Source: CBDCYS01 sp965226245
GTDB lineage: Bacteria > Acidobacteriota > Terriglobia > Bryobacterales > UBA6623
Reading direction: 5' to 3'
DNA length: 64,000 nt
Assembly: GCA_965226245.1 (NCBI GenBank)
Contig: CBDDCL010000015.1
Span: 4,960,001 to 5,024,000 of the forward strand
Position 1 is the stretch's first letter; every line of letters begins with the position of its first letter. The notes under the pieces are model-generated. The model searched no databases, was not told the origin of the DNA, and saw nothing but the letters and a program-made list of their open reading frames with translations. Below, in pieces: positions 8,241 to 17,040 of the stretch. Made by a program: the position numbers and the translations under genes.

Positions 8241-9702
8241 GTTTCTGTAAATTTGTTTGTTTCCACGGTGCCTTTGTTTCTCCAGTGTCTTTCCTTCTTC
8301 AGATTTGCGCCGCTGAGCCGGGCCGCAGGGAGCCCCTGGGGCGACCGCAGGTCCCGGCTCAGCGGCGGCGCGCTCAGGTCGCCTGCCTGGCCGTTTTGCT
8401 AGCCGCTTGCCCCAGCGCCTCCCAATCCGCGTTCTCCATGCTGAAGTAGGGCCGCGGCTCCAGTTGCCACTTCTCATGCTGCTCCAGCAAGATCGCCCCG
8501 ATCAGCCGCTCGCAGGAGGCCCGGTTGGGAAACACTCCCACCACCCGCGTGCGCTGCTGCAGCGTCTTCATCAGCCGCTCCAGCATGTTCGTCGATCCCA
8601 GCCGGCGGTGGTGGCCCTCCGGAAAATCCAGCACCGTCAGGCAATCCTCCAGCCCCTGCCGCAACATCGCCGCCACTTTGGGCCGCCGGGTCTGCCACTT
8701 TTGGGCCATCTCCTCGCCCCGCCGCAGGCACTCCTGTTTGTCTTCTCCAGCAAACACCGCGGCCAAGTCGCTCAACACCTCGCGGTATTCCCGGTTGGCG
8801 ACCTGGCGCGCCACCTCGCGTTTGAAATGCACCCGGCAACGCTGCCAGCGCACCCCTTGGAAGTGCCGCCCCAGCGCAGCCACGATGCCCGCATGGGCGT
8901 CGCTGACGATCAGCCGCAGCCCGCGAAACCGCGGTCCTTAAGCTGCCGAAACAGCTCTCCCCAAGTGGCTTCGGACTCGCTGTCGCCGTTGCGTCAGTCC
9001 AGAATTTCACGCTGCCCTTGCTCGTTGAACCCCGCGACCACCAGCACCGCCTCGCTGACGATGCCGCCTTTTTGGCGTATCTTTTCGTAACGCGCGTCGA
9101 TCATCAGATAGAGGTATTCGTGCTGCTCCAGACGCCGCCCGCGGAACTGGGCCAGCTTCTCATCCAGCTCGGCCGCCACCCGCGAAACCGTCATCGCCGA
9201 GACCTCGCAGCCGCACATCTGATCCAGCACCCGCTGCACCCGCCGCGTCGAGACGCCCTGGAAATACATCTCGGCGCAGGCCACCAGCAGGGCCCGCTCG
9301 CTGCGCTGTCAGCGAGCGAACATCGACGGCTGGTAGGGCTCGCAATGGCGCACCTGGGGCACGCTCAGCGCCAGCTCTCCCACACGGGTTTTCAGCTTGC
9401 GGGGCTTGGCGCCATTGCGCCAGCCCTGTCGCTGCGGGTTGCGCTCGTGTCGCTCCACACCCAGTTGTTCGCTCACCTCCGCTCTCATCGCCAGGTTCAG
9501 CAGCTCTTCGAGCAGGCGTTTGAGGCCGTCCTGTTGTTGAAACAGCTCTTGCGCCAATTCCTCAATCGTGTCACTGTGTTGTTGGGTCATCGTTTCGTCT
9601 CCTTTGTGATGGTTTGTCTTTGAATCACATCCATCGTGGAAACAAACGGTGACCCGAGTCAACCAGGCCAGAACATTCTACAGAAGAATTGTTACAGAAC
9701 CG
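8241..9702. mobile_element. IS256-family element, decayed
   Basis: Imperfect inverted ends are visible: GTTTCTGTAAATTTG at 8241 and, on the opposite strand, GTTCTGTAACAATTC ending near 9702. Between them lies one minus-strand Mutator-type transposase interrupted by two stops and a frameshift. No target duplication was recognised. Confidence 0.75.
8374..9590 (-). pseudogene. IS256 (Mutator-type) transposase with two nonsense codons and one frameshift
   Basis: The frame starts at ATG 9590 (GGAGACG upstream; MTQQHSDTIEELAQELF). It stops at a TGA at 9306-9308 (FAR-stop-QRSERALLVA), continues in the same frame through the catalytic core (LYLMIDARYEKIR) to a second TGA at 8994-8996 (REILD-stop-RNGDSESEATWGELF), then shifts frame near 8930 to continue LIVSDAHAGIVAALGRHF and on to the C-terminal MENADWEALGQAA. 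From family alignments I recall, both stops replace Trp codons (TGG to TGA). The element cannot make a full transposase. Confidence 0.9.
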
Positions 9703-9812
9703 AGGGCTTCGAGAGGGAGGGGGGCAAGGGGGAGGGGGAAGCTGAGCACACTCTTGCCGCGGCCACGAAGATTTCTTGGAGCTTCCCCCTCCCCCTTCCG
9801 GCATCATCCCCC

Positions 9813-10286
9813 CTAAGAGATCTCGAAGGTACTGTTGCTTCTGACCCCCTGCCCCTCGTGAGGATACGTGTGGACAGTCTCCACAGCGAGAGTGGACTCA
9901 CCGCCACGCCACCCGATGTGCGTGATCGGCTCTTCAAGTTCCCCCTCCACGTGGTACTTGAAGGTGATCTGATCCTCGCTTGGGAACGCGCCCTGCAGCC
10001 GATCCCGGCCGCCAAGTTCAAACGGCGTCAATCGGCAGCGATAGATCAGGTTGTCGAACGTTCGGGAGACGGTCCAGGGCGAATTTGCCGCGCCTTGCTC
10101 AAGAACGTGAGCCTGTACAGCAGTGGGGGCGCAGGTGAGCAGCTCGGTCAGCGCGGCGCCTCCATACTCGAGTAGTATCGCGTGGCTTGTGCCCAGTGCG
10201 TAAAAGGTGACCCAATGGTCGAGCCATTTCACTCGCCGAAATTCGAAGATACGCAAAGGCTCCAAGCGCGCTCGTCCACTCAACAA
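9813..10286 (-). CDS. Probable DUF2617-family protein
   Basis: The part from about residue LEPLRIFEFRRVKWLDHWV to the end FEIS reads as a real protein of about 155 aa. It ends ESTLAVETVHTYPHEGQGVRSNSTF, resembling the C-terminal H-x-YP...G..VRT signature I associate with DUF2617. In actinobacteria DUF2617 genes sit beside spermidine synthase and DUF350 genes, the same company as here. The frame is open upstream to 10556, but that part reads through an IS end, so the true start is uncertain; a TTG near 10286 is taken. It faces away from the spermidine-synthase gene and may be N-terminally clipped. Confidence 0.5.
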   Translation of the reverse strand: MLSGRARLEPLRIFEFRRVKWLDHWVTFYALGTSHAILLEYGGAALTELLTCAPTAVQAHVLEQGAANSPWTVSRTFDNLIYRCRLTPFELGGRDRLQGAFPSEDQITFKYHVEGELEEPITHIGWRGGESTLAVETVHTYPHEGQGVRSNSTFEIS

Positions 10287-10430
10287 GAGGTAACGAAGGG
10301 TCGAAGTACTGTGGGGCGCCGTGTCCCTCAAACGAGAATGTCCGATAGTTCGTAGCAAGTAGCGACTCTTCGCCCGAGCGGTTGGGAGGCTCGGGATGAT
10401 GTTTTTTCTTTTTTGAAGAGGAGAGTCGCT

Positions 10431-10850
10431 ATGAAGAAACGATATCAGATCGACCGCGAGCGAGCGGTCCAAGAATTCTAGAAACAAGCCAATCGCAAAC
10501 TGGCCAAGGCCTGCCAGATGGCGAGCAAGAGCGATGCGCAGCGAGAACTCGACCAACTGTAGCGCGAGTTGATGGAGCTGAATCCCTCGGCGGCCCGCTC
10601 ATTGAAGGAGGGGATGGAAGAGACCCTGACCTCTATCAGCTGGGGTCGTCGCCGCTGTTGTGCCAGACGCTGGCCACGACGAATCCATCGAGTCGGCCTT
10701 TTCGGTCGTGGAGAGGATCTGTTCGCGGGTGAAGTGTTGACAACGGGGCGATCACATCGAGCGCCGGGTGGGTTCGGCCTTGTGGGTGGCGGAGAAGAAA
10801 TTTCGGCGGGTCAAGGGTTACAAGGACCGAAGCTGCTGGGGGCACTGAAA
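10431..10850 (+). pseudogene. Remnant of a second Mutator/IS256-type transposase (C-terminal part)
   Basis: After a GAAGAGGAG site, an ATG at 10431 opens MKKRYQIDRERAVQEF, then hits TAG. Further pieces in shifting frames read KLAKACQMASKSDAQRELDQL, RELMELNPSAARSLKEGM, ESAFSVVERICSRVK and WVAEKKFRRVKGYK. These match the order of C-terminal motifs in IS256-type transposases (a TNPIE-like segment, then W-x-G-x-A-L, then KFRRVKGY). It is thoroughly decayed and separates the DUF2617-like gene from the spermidine-synthase gene. Confidence 0.6.
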
Positions 10851-11035
10851 AAACTTCGCCCCAGACCTCTGCCGCCCGGTCCAAAGCAGCGTAAACTAGA
10901 TCTACCGGAGAGCCGCGAGTTTCAACGGAATCCGGACATGCTCCTCTCGAACGGTCCGTTGGCGTATTTTTCGGACGAACGTCATCGTTTCGGGGCGCAA
11001 GTCGGACCTCAAGACCAACTGGGAAGCCAGCATCC

Positions 11036-12586
11036 ATGGATGATCAGAAAACGGACGAGCAGAAAACCGCTTCGAAGGACGACCGGGCCAAGACCCAGGC
11101 CCTCCTCTTCTCGGTCTTCGCCATTGCCACCTGTGGACTGATCTACGAGCTCCTGGCCGGGACCATCGCCAGCTACGTGCTCGGCGACAGTGTCACCCAG
11201 TTCTCCACCATCATCGGCGTCTACCTGTTCTCGATGGGGTTAGGCTCCTACCTGTCCCGCTACTTCCAGAAAGATCTGATCGCGAGCTTCATCCAGATTG
11301 AGATCCTGGTTGGCCTTATCGGCGGGGCTTCCTCCTTGGTCCTCTTCCTGGCCTTTGCGGAGCTCGATGCGTTCCGGGTGGTGCTCTACTCGTGGGTCAC
11401 AGGCACCGGGATCCTGGTCGGGCTGGAGATCCCGTTTGTGATGCGCATCCTCGAGGACCAGTTCCCGTTCGGCGACCTGATCTCGAAGATCCTGTCGCTC
11501 GACTACCTGGGTGCGCTGGCCGCGTCGCTGCTGTTTCCCCTGTGGCTGGTCCCCCAGGTTGGGCTGATGCGGTCGTCGTTCGTCTTTGGCGTCCTGAACG
11601 TGCTCGTAGCGATCTGGACATGCCACCTGTTTCGCGCGGAGCACCGGCGACCCCTGCTCACCGTCCAGGCCTACGCCGTCCTCGTGCTGCTCCTGGTGGG
11701 CGTGGCCTTCTCCGAGGTGTTGTCGGAGTTCACCGAGCAACGCTTGTATCAGGACCCGGTGATCTTCGCCCGCACTTCTCGATATCAGCGCATTGTGGTG
11801 ACCAACGCACAAGGCGAGCTGCGGCTGTTCCTGAACGGCGACCTGCAGTTTTCCTCCCTCGACGAGTACCGTTACCACGAGGCGCTGGTCCATCCGGGGC
11901 TGGCGGCGGTGGCCTCGCCGCGGCAGGTCCTCGTGCTCGGTGGCGGGGACGGCATGGCGGTTCGAGAGATCCTCAAGGACCAGCGGGTCCAGCGCGTCAC
12001 GCTGGTCGACCTGGATCCGGCGATGACGGAGATCTTCACGGATCACGACGCCTTCGCGGCCCTCAACAACTACGCATTTCGGTCGCCGCGGGTGGAGGTC
12101 GTCAACGCCGATGCGTTCGTCTGGCTCGAGGACAACACCAGCCGGTACGACTTCATCGTCGTCGATTTCCCCGACCCCAGAAACTACTCCCTGGGCAAGC
12201 TCTACACGACCACGTTCTATATACGCCTTGCCGCTCACCTGGCCCCAGACGGCGTCGCCGCGATCCAGAGCTCGTCGCCACTCATGGCCCGTCGTGCTTT
12301 CTGGTGCATCGTCGAGACGGTGCGCGCGGCGGGCCTCGAAGCCAGGCCCTATCACGTCGCGGTCCCTTCCTTTGGTGAATGGGGCTACGTCATCGCGTCC
12401 CACGAACCCTTTCAGATACCCGACAGTTTGCCGCGGAACCTTCGCTTTCTCAACCTGTTGATCATGCCCTCCCTCTTCGAGTTTCCCGCGGACATGGAGC
12501 ACGTCCCTGTCGAGGTCAACCACCTGAACAACCAGATTCTGGTTCGATACCACCAGGAGGAGGGTTGGGGGCGGTACGCGCCGTGA
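11036..12586 (+). CDS. speE: Membrane-anchored polyamine aminopropyltransferase (spermidine synthase-like)
   Basis: 516 aa. Residues 20-225 carry about seven membrane helices (first: FAIATCGLIYELLAGTIASY). Residues 235-490 are a spermidine-synthase domain with LNGDLQFSSLDEYRYHEAL, the SAM-fold glycine motif VLGGGDGMA (about 301), VDLDPAM and the catalytic VVDFPDP loop (about 377). All key motifs are present, so transfer of an aminopropyl group from decarboxylated SAM to a diamine at the inner membrane is the likely reaction. No SAM decarboxylase gene is seen in the window. It starts an operon: the next gene begins with GTG inside its stop codon (GTGA). Fused membrane-SpeE proteins of this kind occur with DUF350 and DUF4178 genes in other phyla. 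Confidence 0.88.
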   Translation: MDDQKTDEQKTASKDDRAKTQALLFSVFAIATCGLIYELLAGTIASYVLGDSVTQFSTIIGVYLFSMGLGSYLSRYFQKDLIASFIQIEILVGLIGGASSLVLFLAFAELDAFRVVLYSWVTGTGILVGLEIPFVMRILEDQFPFGDLISKILSLDYLGALAASLLFPLWLVPQVGLMRSSFVFGVLNVLVAIWTCHLFRAEHRRPLLTVQAYAVLVLLLVGVAFSEVLSEFTEQRLYQDPVIFARTSRYQRIVVTNAQGELRLFLNGDLQFSSLDEYRYHEALVHPGLAAVASPRQVLVLGGGDGMAVREILKDQRVQRVTLVDLDPAMTEIFTDHDAFAALNNYAFRSPRVEVVNADAFVWLEDNTSRYDFIVVDFPDPRNYSLGKLYTTTFYIRLAAHLAPDGVAAIQSSSPLMARRAFWCIVETVRAAGLEARPYHVAVPSFGEWGYVIASHEPFQIPDSLPRNLRFLNLLIMPSLFEFPADMEHVPVEVNHLNNQILVRYHQEEGWGRYAP

Positions 12587-14349
12587 GAGCAGCCCGCAAC
12601 AGGTCGCGCGTCCACCGTGAAGGGCTGGCGAAGCCCGTCGTGAAGCCCATCGTGAAGCCGGAAGGGCCCACACCCAGCGGCCTGCCCCGGCGCGATCTCC
12701 TGCGCCTGGGCCCGAGTGTTGCCGCGGCCCTGGCGGTCGGCTGTCGGTCACAAACGGGACCCTTCCCGGACCGCGAGATCGACAGTAGCCGAATCGCTGG
12801 CTCTATCGTGGGCGCCTCGCACGAGGCCGGACACCGGCTGCGTGCCGGCGATCTCCCCGAGCCCCAAGAGACCCGAACAGTGCCGGTGGTCATCGTCGGC
12901 GCCGGCATCGCGGGCCTATCGGCGGGCTGGAAGCTCGCCAAGAGCGGCTTTCGCGACTTCGAGATCCTGGAACTCGAGCCCGAACCGGGCGGTAACTCAC
13001 GCTGGGGCGAGAACGGCGTGTCCGCCTACCCCTGGGGCTCCCACTATCTGCCGGTCCCGAGCCCGGAATCGACGGCCGTGCGCGAGCTGCTCGAAGAGAT
13101 GGGCATGGTCCGCGGCGCTGGCCCAGACGGTGAGCCGATCTACGACCCGCGCCACCTCTGTCATTTTCCCCAGGAGCGGCTGTTCATCGACGGTCGCTGG
13201 CAGGAGGGGATCTCGGCGCGGGAGCTCCTCAGCTCCTCCTCCGCGACGGGGGACCGGGCCGAGCTGGCGGAATTCGAACAGCACATGAGGCGCTATCAGG
13301 ATTATCGGGATGCCCGCGGCCGCCGCGCATTCGCGCTGCCGATGGCCCTGAGCAGCGACGACCCGGATCTCGTCGCGCTCGACCGTCTCTCGATGCGCGA
13401 GTACTTCGACCGCGCCGGATGGAAGTCCGAACGTCTGCGGTGGTACGCCGACTATTGCTGCCGTGACGACTACGGGTGCACACTGGAGACCACCTCGGCC
13501 TGGGCCGGCTGGCATTATTTCTGTTCCCGCGGCGAAGAGGTGGAATACCTCACCTGGCCCGAAGGAAACGGGCGCATCGTCCGCCACATGGTGGAGCGTC
13601 TCGAGAGGCGTCTGCACACGGGCACGCTGGTCTATCGCATCCGGGTGACCGGCGACCCCGCGGCTCGCGAAGCCTCGGCCGAAGGCGTCGACGTGGACGT
13701 GCTCGATACACGCACCAATACCGCCGTGCGGTTTCGGGCCCGACAGGTCATCTACGCCCTGCCCCGCTTTACGGCCCAATATGTCCTCGACGGCTACGAG
13801 CTTCCGGGAATCGACACGTTTAGCTACGCCCCGTGGATGGTCGCCAACCTTACCGTCGACCGCCTGCCTGAGGGAGCGGCGTGGGACAATGTGATCTACG
13901 ACAGCCTGTCTCTGGGCTACGTGGTGGCCACGCACCAGAACCTGCGGGTCGCGCCGGGGCCGAGCGTTCTGACGTACTACATGCCGCTCGCGGCGCCGAA
14001 TCCGGAGGCCGCTCGTCGCTGGATGCTAGAACGCAGCTGGAACGATTGGGTGTCGATCATTCTCGGCGATCTCGCGCCAGCCCACGTGGGCCTCGAGTCG
14101 CTCGTCACCCAGATCGACATCATGCTCTGGGGCCACGCGATGATCCGTCCAGTCCCCGGCTTTCTCTGGGGAGAGGCCCGCCGGCGCGCCGCCGACGCCT
14201 ATGGCCCCGTACGCTTCGCCCACTCGGACATGAGCGGGCTCTCGCTGTTCGAGGAGGCCCAATATCGGGGCGTGCGAGCCGCCGAAGACCTCATGCGGCG
14301 CCTAGGCCATGCGTACCGAAGCTCGTTGGGGCCCGCGGAGGGAGTGTGA
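12583..14349 (+). CDS. Exported FAD-dependent amine-oxidase-like protein (Tat lipoprotein)
   Basis: The start is GTG 12583, overlapping the preceding stop by four bases. The N-terminus has a twin-arginine motif (PRRDLLRLG, about residue 35), a hydrophobic stretch and a lipobox-like AVGC (Cys about 53), so the protein is probably exported folded with its flavin and lipidated. The dinucleotide-binding VVIVGAGIAGLSAGW (about 103-117) is followed by EPEPGGNSRWGE, typical of flavin amine oxidases and desaturase-like enzymes. Its coupling to an aminopropyltransferase suggests oxidation of a polyamine or a polyamine conjugate in the periplasm; this is inference. It is about 588 aa, and the next gene starts one base after its stop. 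Confidence 0.75.
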   Translation: MRAARNRSRVHREGLAKPVVKPIVKPEGPTPSGLPRRDLLRLGPSVAAALAVGCRSQTGPFPDREIDSSRIAGSIVGASHEAGHRLRAGDLPEPQETRTVPVVIVGAGIAGLSAGWKLAKSGFRDFEILELEPEPGGNSRWGENGVSAYPWGSHYLPVPSPESTAVRELLEEMGMVRGAGPDGEPIYDPRHLCHFPQERLFIDGRWQEGISARELLSSSSATGDRAELAEFEQHMRRYQDYRDARGRRAFALPMALSSDDPDLVALDRLSMREYFDRAGWKSERLRWYADYCCRDDYGCTLETTSAWAGWHYFCSRGEEVEYLTWPEGNGRIVRHMVERLERRLHTGTLVYRIRVTGDPAAREASAEGVDVDVLDTRTNTAVRFRARQVIYALPRFTAQYVLDGYELPGIDTFSYAPWMVANLTVDRLPEGAAWDNVIYDSLSLGYVVATHQNLRVAPGPSVLTYYMPLAAPNPEAARRWMLERSWNDWVSIILGDLAPAHVGLESLVTQIDIMLWGHAMIRPVPGFLWGEARRRAADAYGPVRFAHSDMSGLSLFEEAQYRGVRAAEDLMRRLGHAYRSSLGPAEGV

Positions 14350-14350
14350 G

Positions 14351-15454
14351 GTGAGTGGGTACAGCACGAACGGTGCAGCGTGGATCGTGTCGCGCCGGTT
14401 CGACGTGGGGTTGATCCTCGGCCCTCCCCTGCTGGCGGTCCTGCTCGTGCTGTCGGTTCCGGCTCTGCGAGCCCCCGATGTGCCGCTCTGGGGCTGGCTC
14501 GTCTTCGTCGTCTGTATTGATGTGGCGCACGTCTACGCGTCGCTCTATCGCACGTATTGGGACCCTGAGGAGTTCGCCCGCCGGCGCATCCATTACACGC
14601 TCACGCCGCTCGTCTGCCTGGCCGTCGGCGTGGTGCTCCACAGCCTCGGGGCGCTGGTCTTCTGGCGCGTGCTCGCCTACATCGCGGTCTTCCACTTCGT
14701 GCGCCAGCAATTCGGCTTCGTGATGCTCTATCGTCACCGCCGCGGGGAGCATTCGCTCGCCGATCGGCGCCTCGACAAGATGGCGATCTACTCCACCATG
14801 CTCTACCCTCTCGCCTTCTGGCACGCGACGCCGGATCGCCGCTTCGAGTGGTTCGTCGAGGGAGACTTCCTGCCGCTCCCGGCGTGGATCTCGCCCCTGG
14901 CGCTCTGGATCTATTCGGCGATCCTGCTGGTCTTCCTCGCGAGGCAGGTCCAGCTCTACCGGGAACGGGGTACGGTCAACTGGGGCAAGGCAGGGATGGT
15001 GGTCTCGACCGCCTGCGTGTGGTACACGGGGATCGTGCTGCTCAACTCCGACTTCGCCTTCACGCTCACCAACGTGGTGGCGCACGGAGTTCCCTACGTG
15101 GCCCTGGTATGGATCTACGGGCGGCGCAAGTGGACCGGCGAGCGCTCATGGAGGCGCCGCATCCACCGCCCGGCGGCGGCCGCCATCTTCGTCGGGCTGC
15201 TGCTCGTGCTGGCCTACTTCGAAGAGGGCCTTTGGGATCTCTTTGTCTGGCAGGAACATGCGGCCGCCTTCGGCCAGGTAGCGCTTCCCTTCGCGATTCC
15301 CGAAGCACTGCGCCACCTCGTCGTACCCTTGCTCACCGTGCCGCAGGCCACCCACTACGTGCTGGACGCCTGGATCTGGAGGTTCGACGGCTCCAATCCG
15401 GGCCTCGGGTCCTTTCTCTTCGGCGAGGCGCGGCCGACGCACGGCGTGGGGTGA
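14351..15454 (+). CDS. Polytopic membrane protein of unknown function
   Basis: 367 aa from GTG 14351, one base after the previous stop, so it is translationally linked to it. I count about eight hydrophobic helices, with conserved-looking polar features inside or next to them: IDVAHVYASLYRTYWD, FHFVRQQFGFVMLYRHRRGE and PQATHYVLDAWIWR. Several His and Arg residues near helices suggest an enzyme or metal/haem-binding membrane protein, but I do not recognise the family. It ends 10 bp before the convergent pspA stop, closing the plus-strand half of the island. Confidence 0.7.
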   Translation: MSGYSTNGAAWIVSRRFDVGLILGPPLLAVLLVLSVPALRAPDVPLWGWLVFVVCIDVAHVYASLYRTYWDPEEFARRRIHYTLTPLVCLAVGVVLHSLGALVFWRVLAYIAVFHFVRQQFGFVMLYRHRRGEHSLADRRLDKMAIYSTMLYPLAFWHATPDRRFEWFVEGDFLPLPAWISPLALWIYSAILLVFLARQVQLYRERGTVNWGKAGMVVSTACVWYTGIVLLNSDFAFTLTNVVAHGVPYVALVWIYGRRKWTGERSWRRRIHRPAAAAIFVGLLLVLAYFEEGLWDLFVWQEHAAAFGQVALPFAIPEALRHLVVPLLTVPQATHYVLDAWIWRFDGSNPGLGSFLFGEARPTHGVG

Positions 15455-15464
15455 GTGGCCCGTC

Positions 15465-16172
15465 TCAGGCCTGCATTCCCATCTTCTTCTTCAACTCGGC
15501 CAGCGAGTCGGAAGAGGCCGTGCTCGACGGCAAGGCCAGCGCCTTGTCGATGTCCTCGTCGATCGTGCCGCCGACATCAGAGAGTTCGCCGTAGGCCTGC
15601 GCCAGAGACTCTTCCTCCTGAACTTTGTTCTTCATTTTCTCGAGCATCGCAACGGTACCCGAAGCGTCGGCACCGGCGAGCTGCTGGTTGATCTTGCGCA
15701 TGGACGAGGCGGTCCGGGCTCGGGCGCGAAGGGTGATGACCTCGTTCTCGAACTTGCCGATCTGGCGTTTGAGCTCTTCGACCTTGGTCTGGAGCTGGTC
15801 GGCCATCTGCTGCTGAGCCTGCTGGTCCCCCGAGAGCGTGGCGGCTCGCTGCAGGGTTTCCTCCTTTTTCGACAGGGCTGCCGTGGCCAGCCGCTCGGCT
15901 TCCGCCTGCTCCATCTCCCCTCCCTGCAGCCGCTGGAGTATCAGCATCGCCTTACGCTCGTAGTCGGCAGCCATCTTCTTTTGGTCGTCAGCCTGCTTCT
16001 GGAGGCTGATCGCCAGCGATTTGACCTGCGCCAGGCTGACCATCGACGCTTGCAGGCTCTTCTTGAGGTCACGGACTCCCTGTTCGCTCATCTTGATCGG
16101 ATCTTCAAACTTGTCCATGGTGGCGTGCGCCTCGGACTGGGCGACCTTGAATATGCGCTGAAAAATACTCAT
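15465..16172 (-). CDS. pspA: PspA/IM30 (ESCRT-III-like) membrane-stress protein
   Basis: 235 aa, almost entirely helical, opening MSIFQRIFKVAQSEAHATMDKFEDPIKM, which matches the amphipathic helix 0 and the first coiled-coil helix of PspA. The long charged coiled coil (about 25-185) and the short C-terminal helix ending LAELKKKMGM fit PspA/YjfJ proteins, which coat and repair the inner membrane. AGGAGAA precedes the ATG. It is the last gene of the minus-strand operon that begins with the DUF4178-like gene; the E. coli yjf locus likewise groups a PspA homologue with a DUF350 protein. Confidence 0.92.
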   Translation of the reverse strand: MSIFQRIFKVAQSEAHATMDKFEDPIKMSEQGVRDLKKSLQASMVSLAQVKSLAISLQKQADDQKKMAADYERKAMLILQRLQGGEMEQAEAERLATAALSKKEETLQRAATLSGDQQAQQQMADQLQTKVEELKRQIGKFENEVITLRARARTASSMRKINQQLAGADASGTVAMLEKMKNKVQEEESLAQAYGELSDVGGTIDEDIDKALALPSSTASSDSLAELKKKMGMQA

Positions 16173-16196
16173 GACTGGTTCTCCTGTGGACGCGGT

Positions 16197-16592
16197 CTAC
16201 TTGCCGAGGTACGTGAGAAGCTCAGCGCCGTACTCGCCGAGCGCCAACGAGAGGGCTCGGATCGAGCCTTCGAGCTCGTTGAGATCAAGGTTGGCGAGCT
16301 GCAAGGTGTCGCGGTAGAAGATCCGCTCGCCGGTCTCGTCGAGCACGAACGCGCCGTGGACGAGCGTGTTGTTCATCTGCAACAGGCGTTTGAAGAGGTC
16401 TCCTGGCTCGGCCGGCGTCTCGGCGATCAGTTGCTCGAGAATGACAATGGGCGGCTCGCAGTCGATGACCAGATGCTTGATGCCGTTGTCCTCGTCATCG
16501 ACCACAACCAACTCTTCAGCCTCGTTCTCCGAGACGATCTTGAGGTCGAGGTCGAGCAAGTAGCCCTTGACCCGATCTAGGTTTTCAGACAT
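16197..16592 (-). CDS. YbjN/Tir-chaperone-like small protein
   Basis: 131 aa with the alpha-beta pattern of YbjN/type III chaperone-like domains: EELVVVDDEDNGIKHLVIDCEPPIVILEQL then LLQMNNTLVHGAFVLDETGERIFYRDTL and a C-terminal helix. Such proteins bind partner proteins rather than catalyse. A strong AAGGAGG lies 9 bp before the ATG. Its place between pspA and a J-domain gene suggests that it chaperones PspA or a membrane partner, which is inference. The protein is acidic, with no signal peptide. Confidence 0.75.
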   Translation of the reverse strand: MSENLDRVKGYLLDLDLKIVSENEAEELVVVDDEDNGIKHLVIDCEPPIVILEQLIAETPAEPGDLFKRLLQMNNTLVHGAFVLDETGERIFYRDTLQLANLDLNELEGSIRALSLALGEYGAELLTYLGK

Positions 16593-16641
16593 CGAACCGT
16601 GCCTCCTTGCGTGATCTCATGTTCCCAACCGGTCCCCAACA

Positions 16642-17028
16642 CTATTTTCGTTCCAAGTGCCTGACAAGTTCTTCGTATGCGCGATTCAGACCTTGAACGA
16701 GCTCCGTTGCGGTGCGCTTCTTCCGCTCATCCGCCGAATGCAGGTCGGGGTGGTACTCCTTGACCAGCCGCCTCCAGGCCCGGCGCACCGTGTCGAGGCC
16801 GGCGCCGTAGGGAATCTCAAGGTTAGCATAATAGCGGGCCAGGACGGGATCCGGGCCGGGATCCGTGTTCGAGCGCCGCGGCTGGCGCTCCGTGCCCGGC
16901 TCGTGCCGCGCCGACGCCGAGCTGGCCTGGCGACGCCCGGCCGGGGGATGCCGCGGCCAACTGCCGGGTTCGAACCTGGCATTGAGCTCGCTCCGAAGCC
17001 AGCCGGTGACGCGAGAAAGGATCGACAT
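16642..17028 (-). CDS. Short J-domain (DnaJ-like) protein
   Basis: 128 aa. The C-terminal half is a J domain: YYANLEIPYGAGLDTVRRAWRRLVKEYHPDLHSADE, with the HPD tripeptide intact, then TELVQGLNRAYEEL. The N-terminal 55 residues are basic, Pro/Ser-rich and probably unstructured. There is no Gly/Phe or zinc region, so it is a type III J protein that would deliver a client to DnaK. GAGGACG precedes the ATG, and the channel gene ends 12 bp upstream. PspA polymers or the YbjN-like partner are plausible clients. Confidence 0.85.
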   Translation of the reverse strand: MSILSRVTGWLRSELNARFEPGSWPRHPPAGRRQASSASARHEPGTERQPRRSNTDPGPDPVLARYYANLEIPYGAGLDTVRRAWRRLVKEYHPDLHSADERKKRTATELVQGLNRAYEELVRHLERK

Positions 17029-17040
17029 GGAGCGGCGTCC

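Noticed and set aside
10287..10556. N-terminal part of the open frame over the DUF2617-like gene
   Set aside because: It reads through the end of a decayed insertion sequence and has no coding bias.
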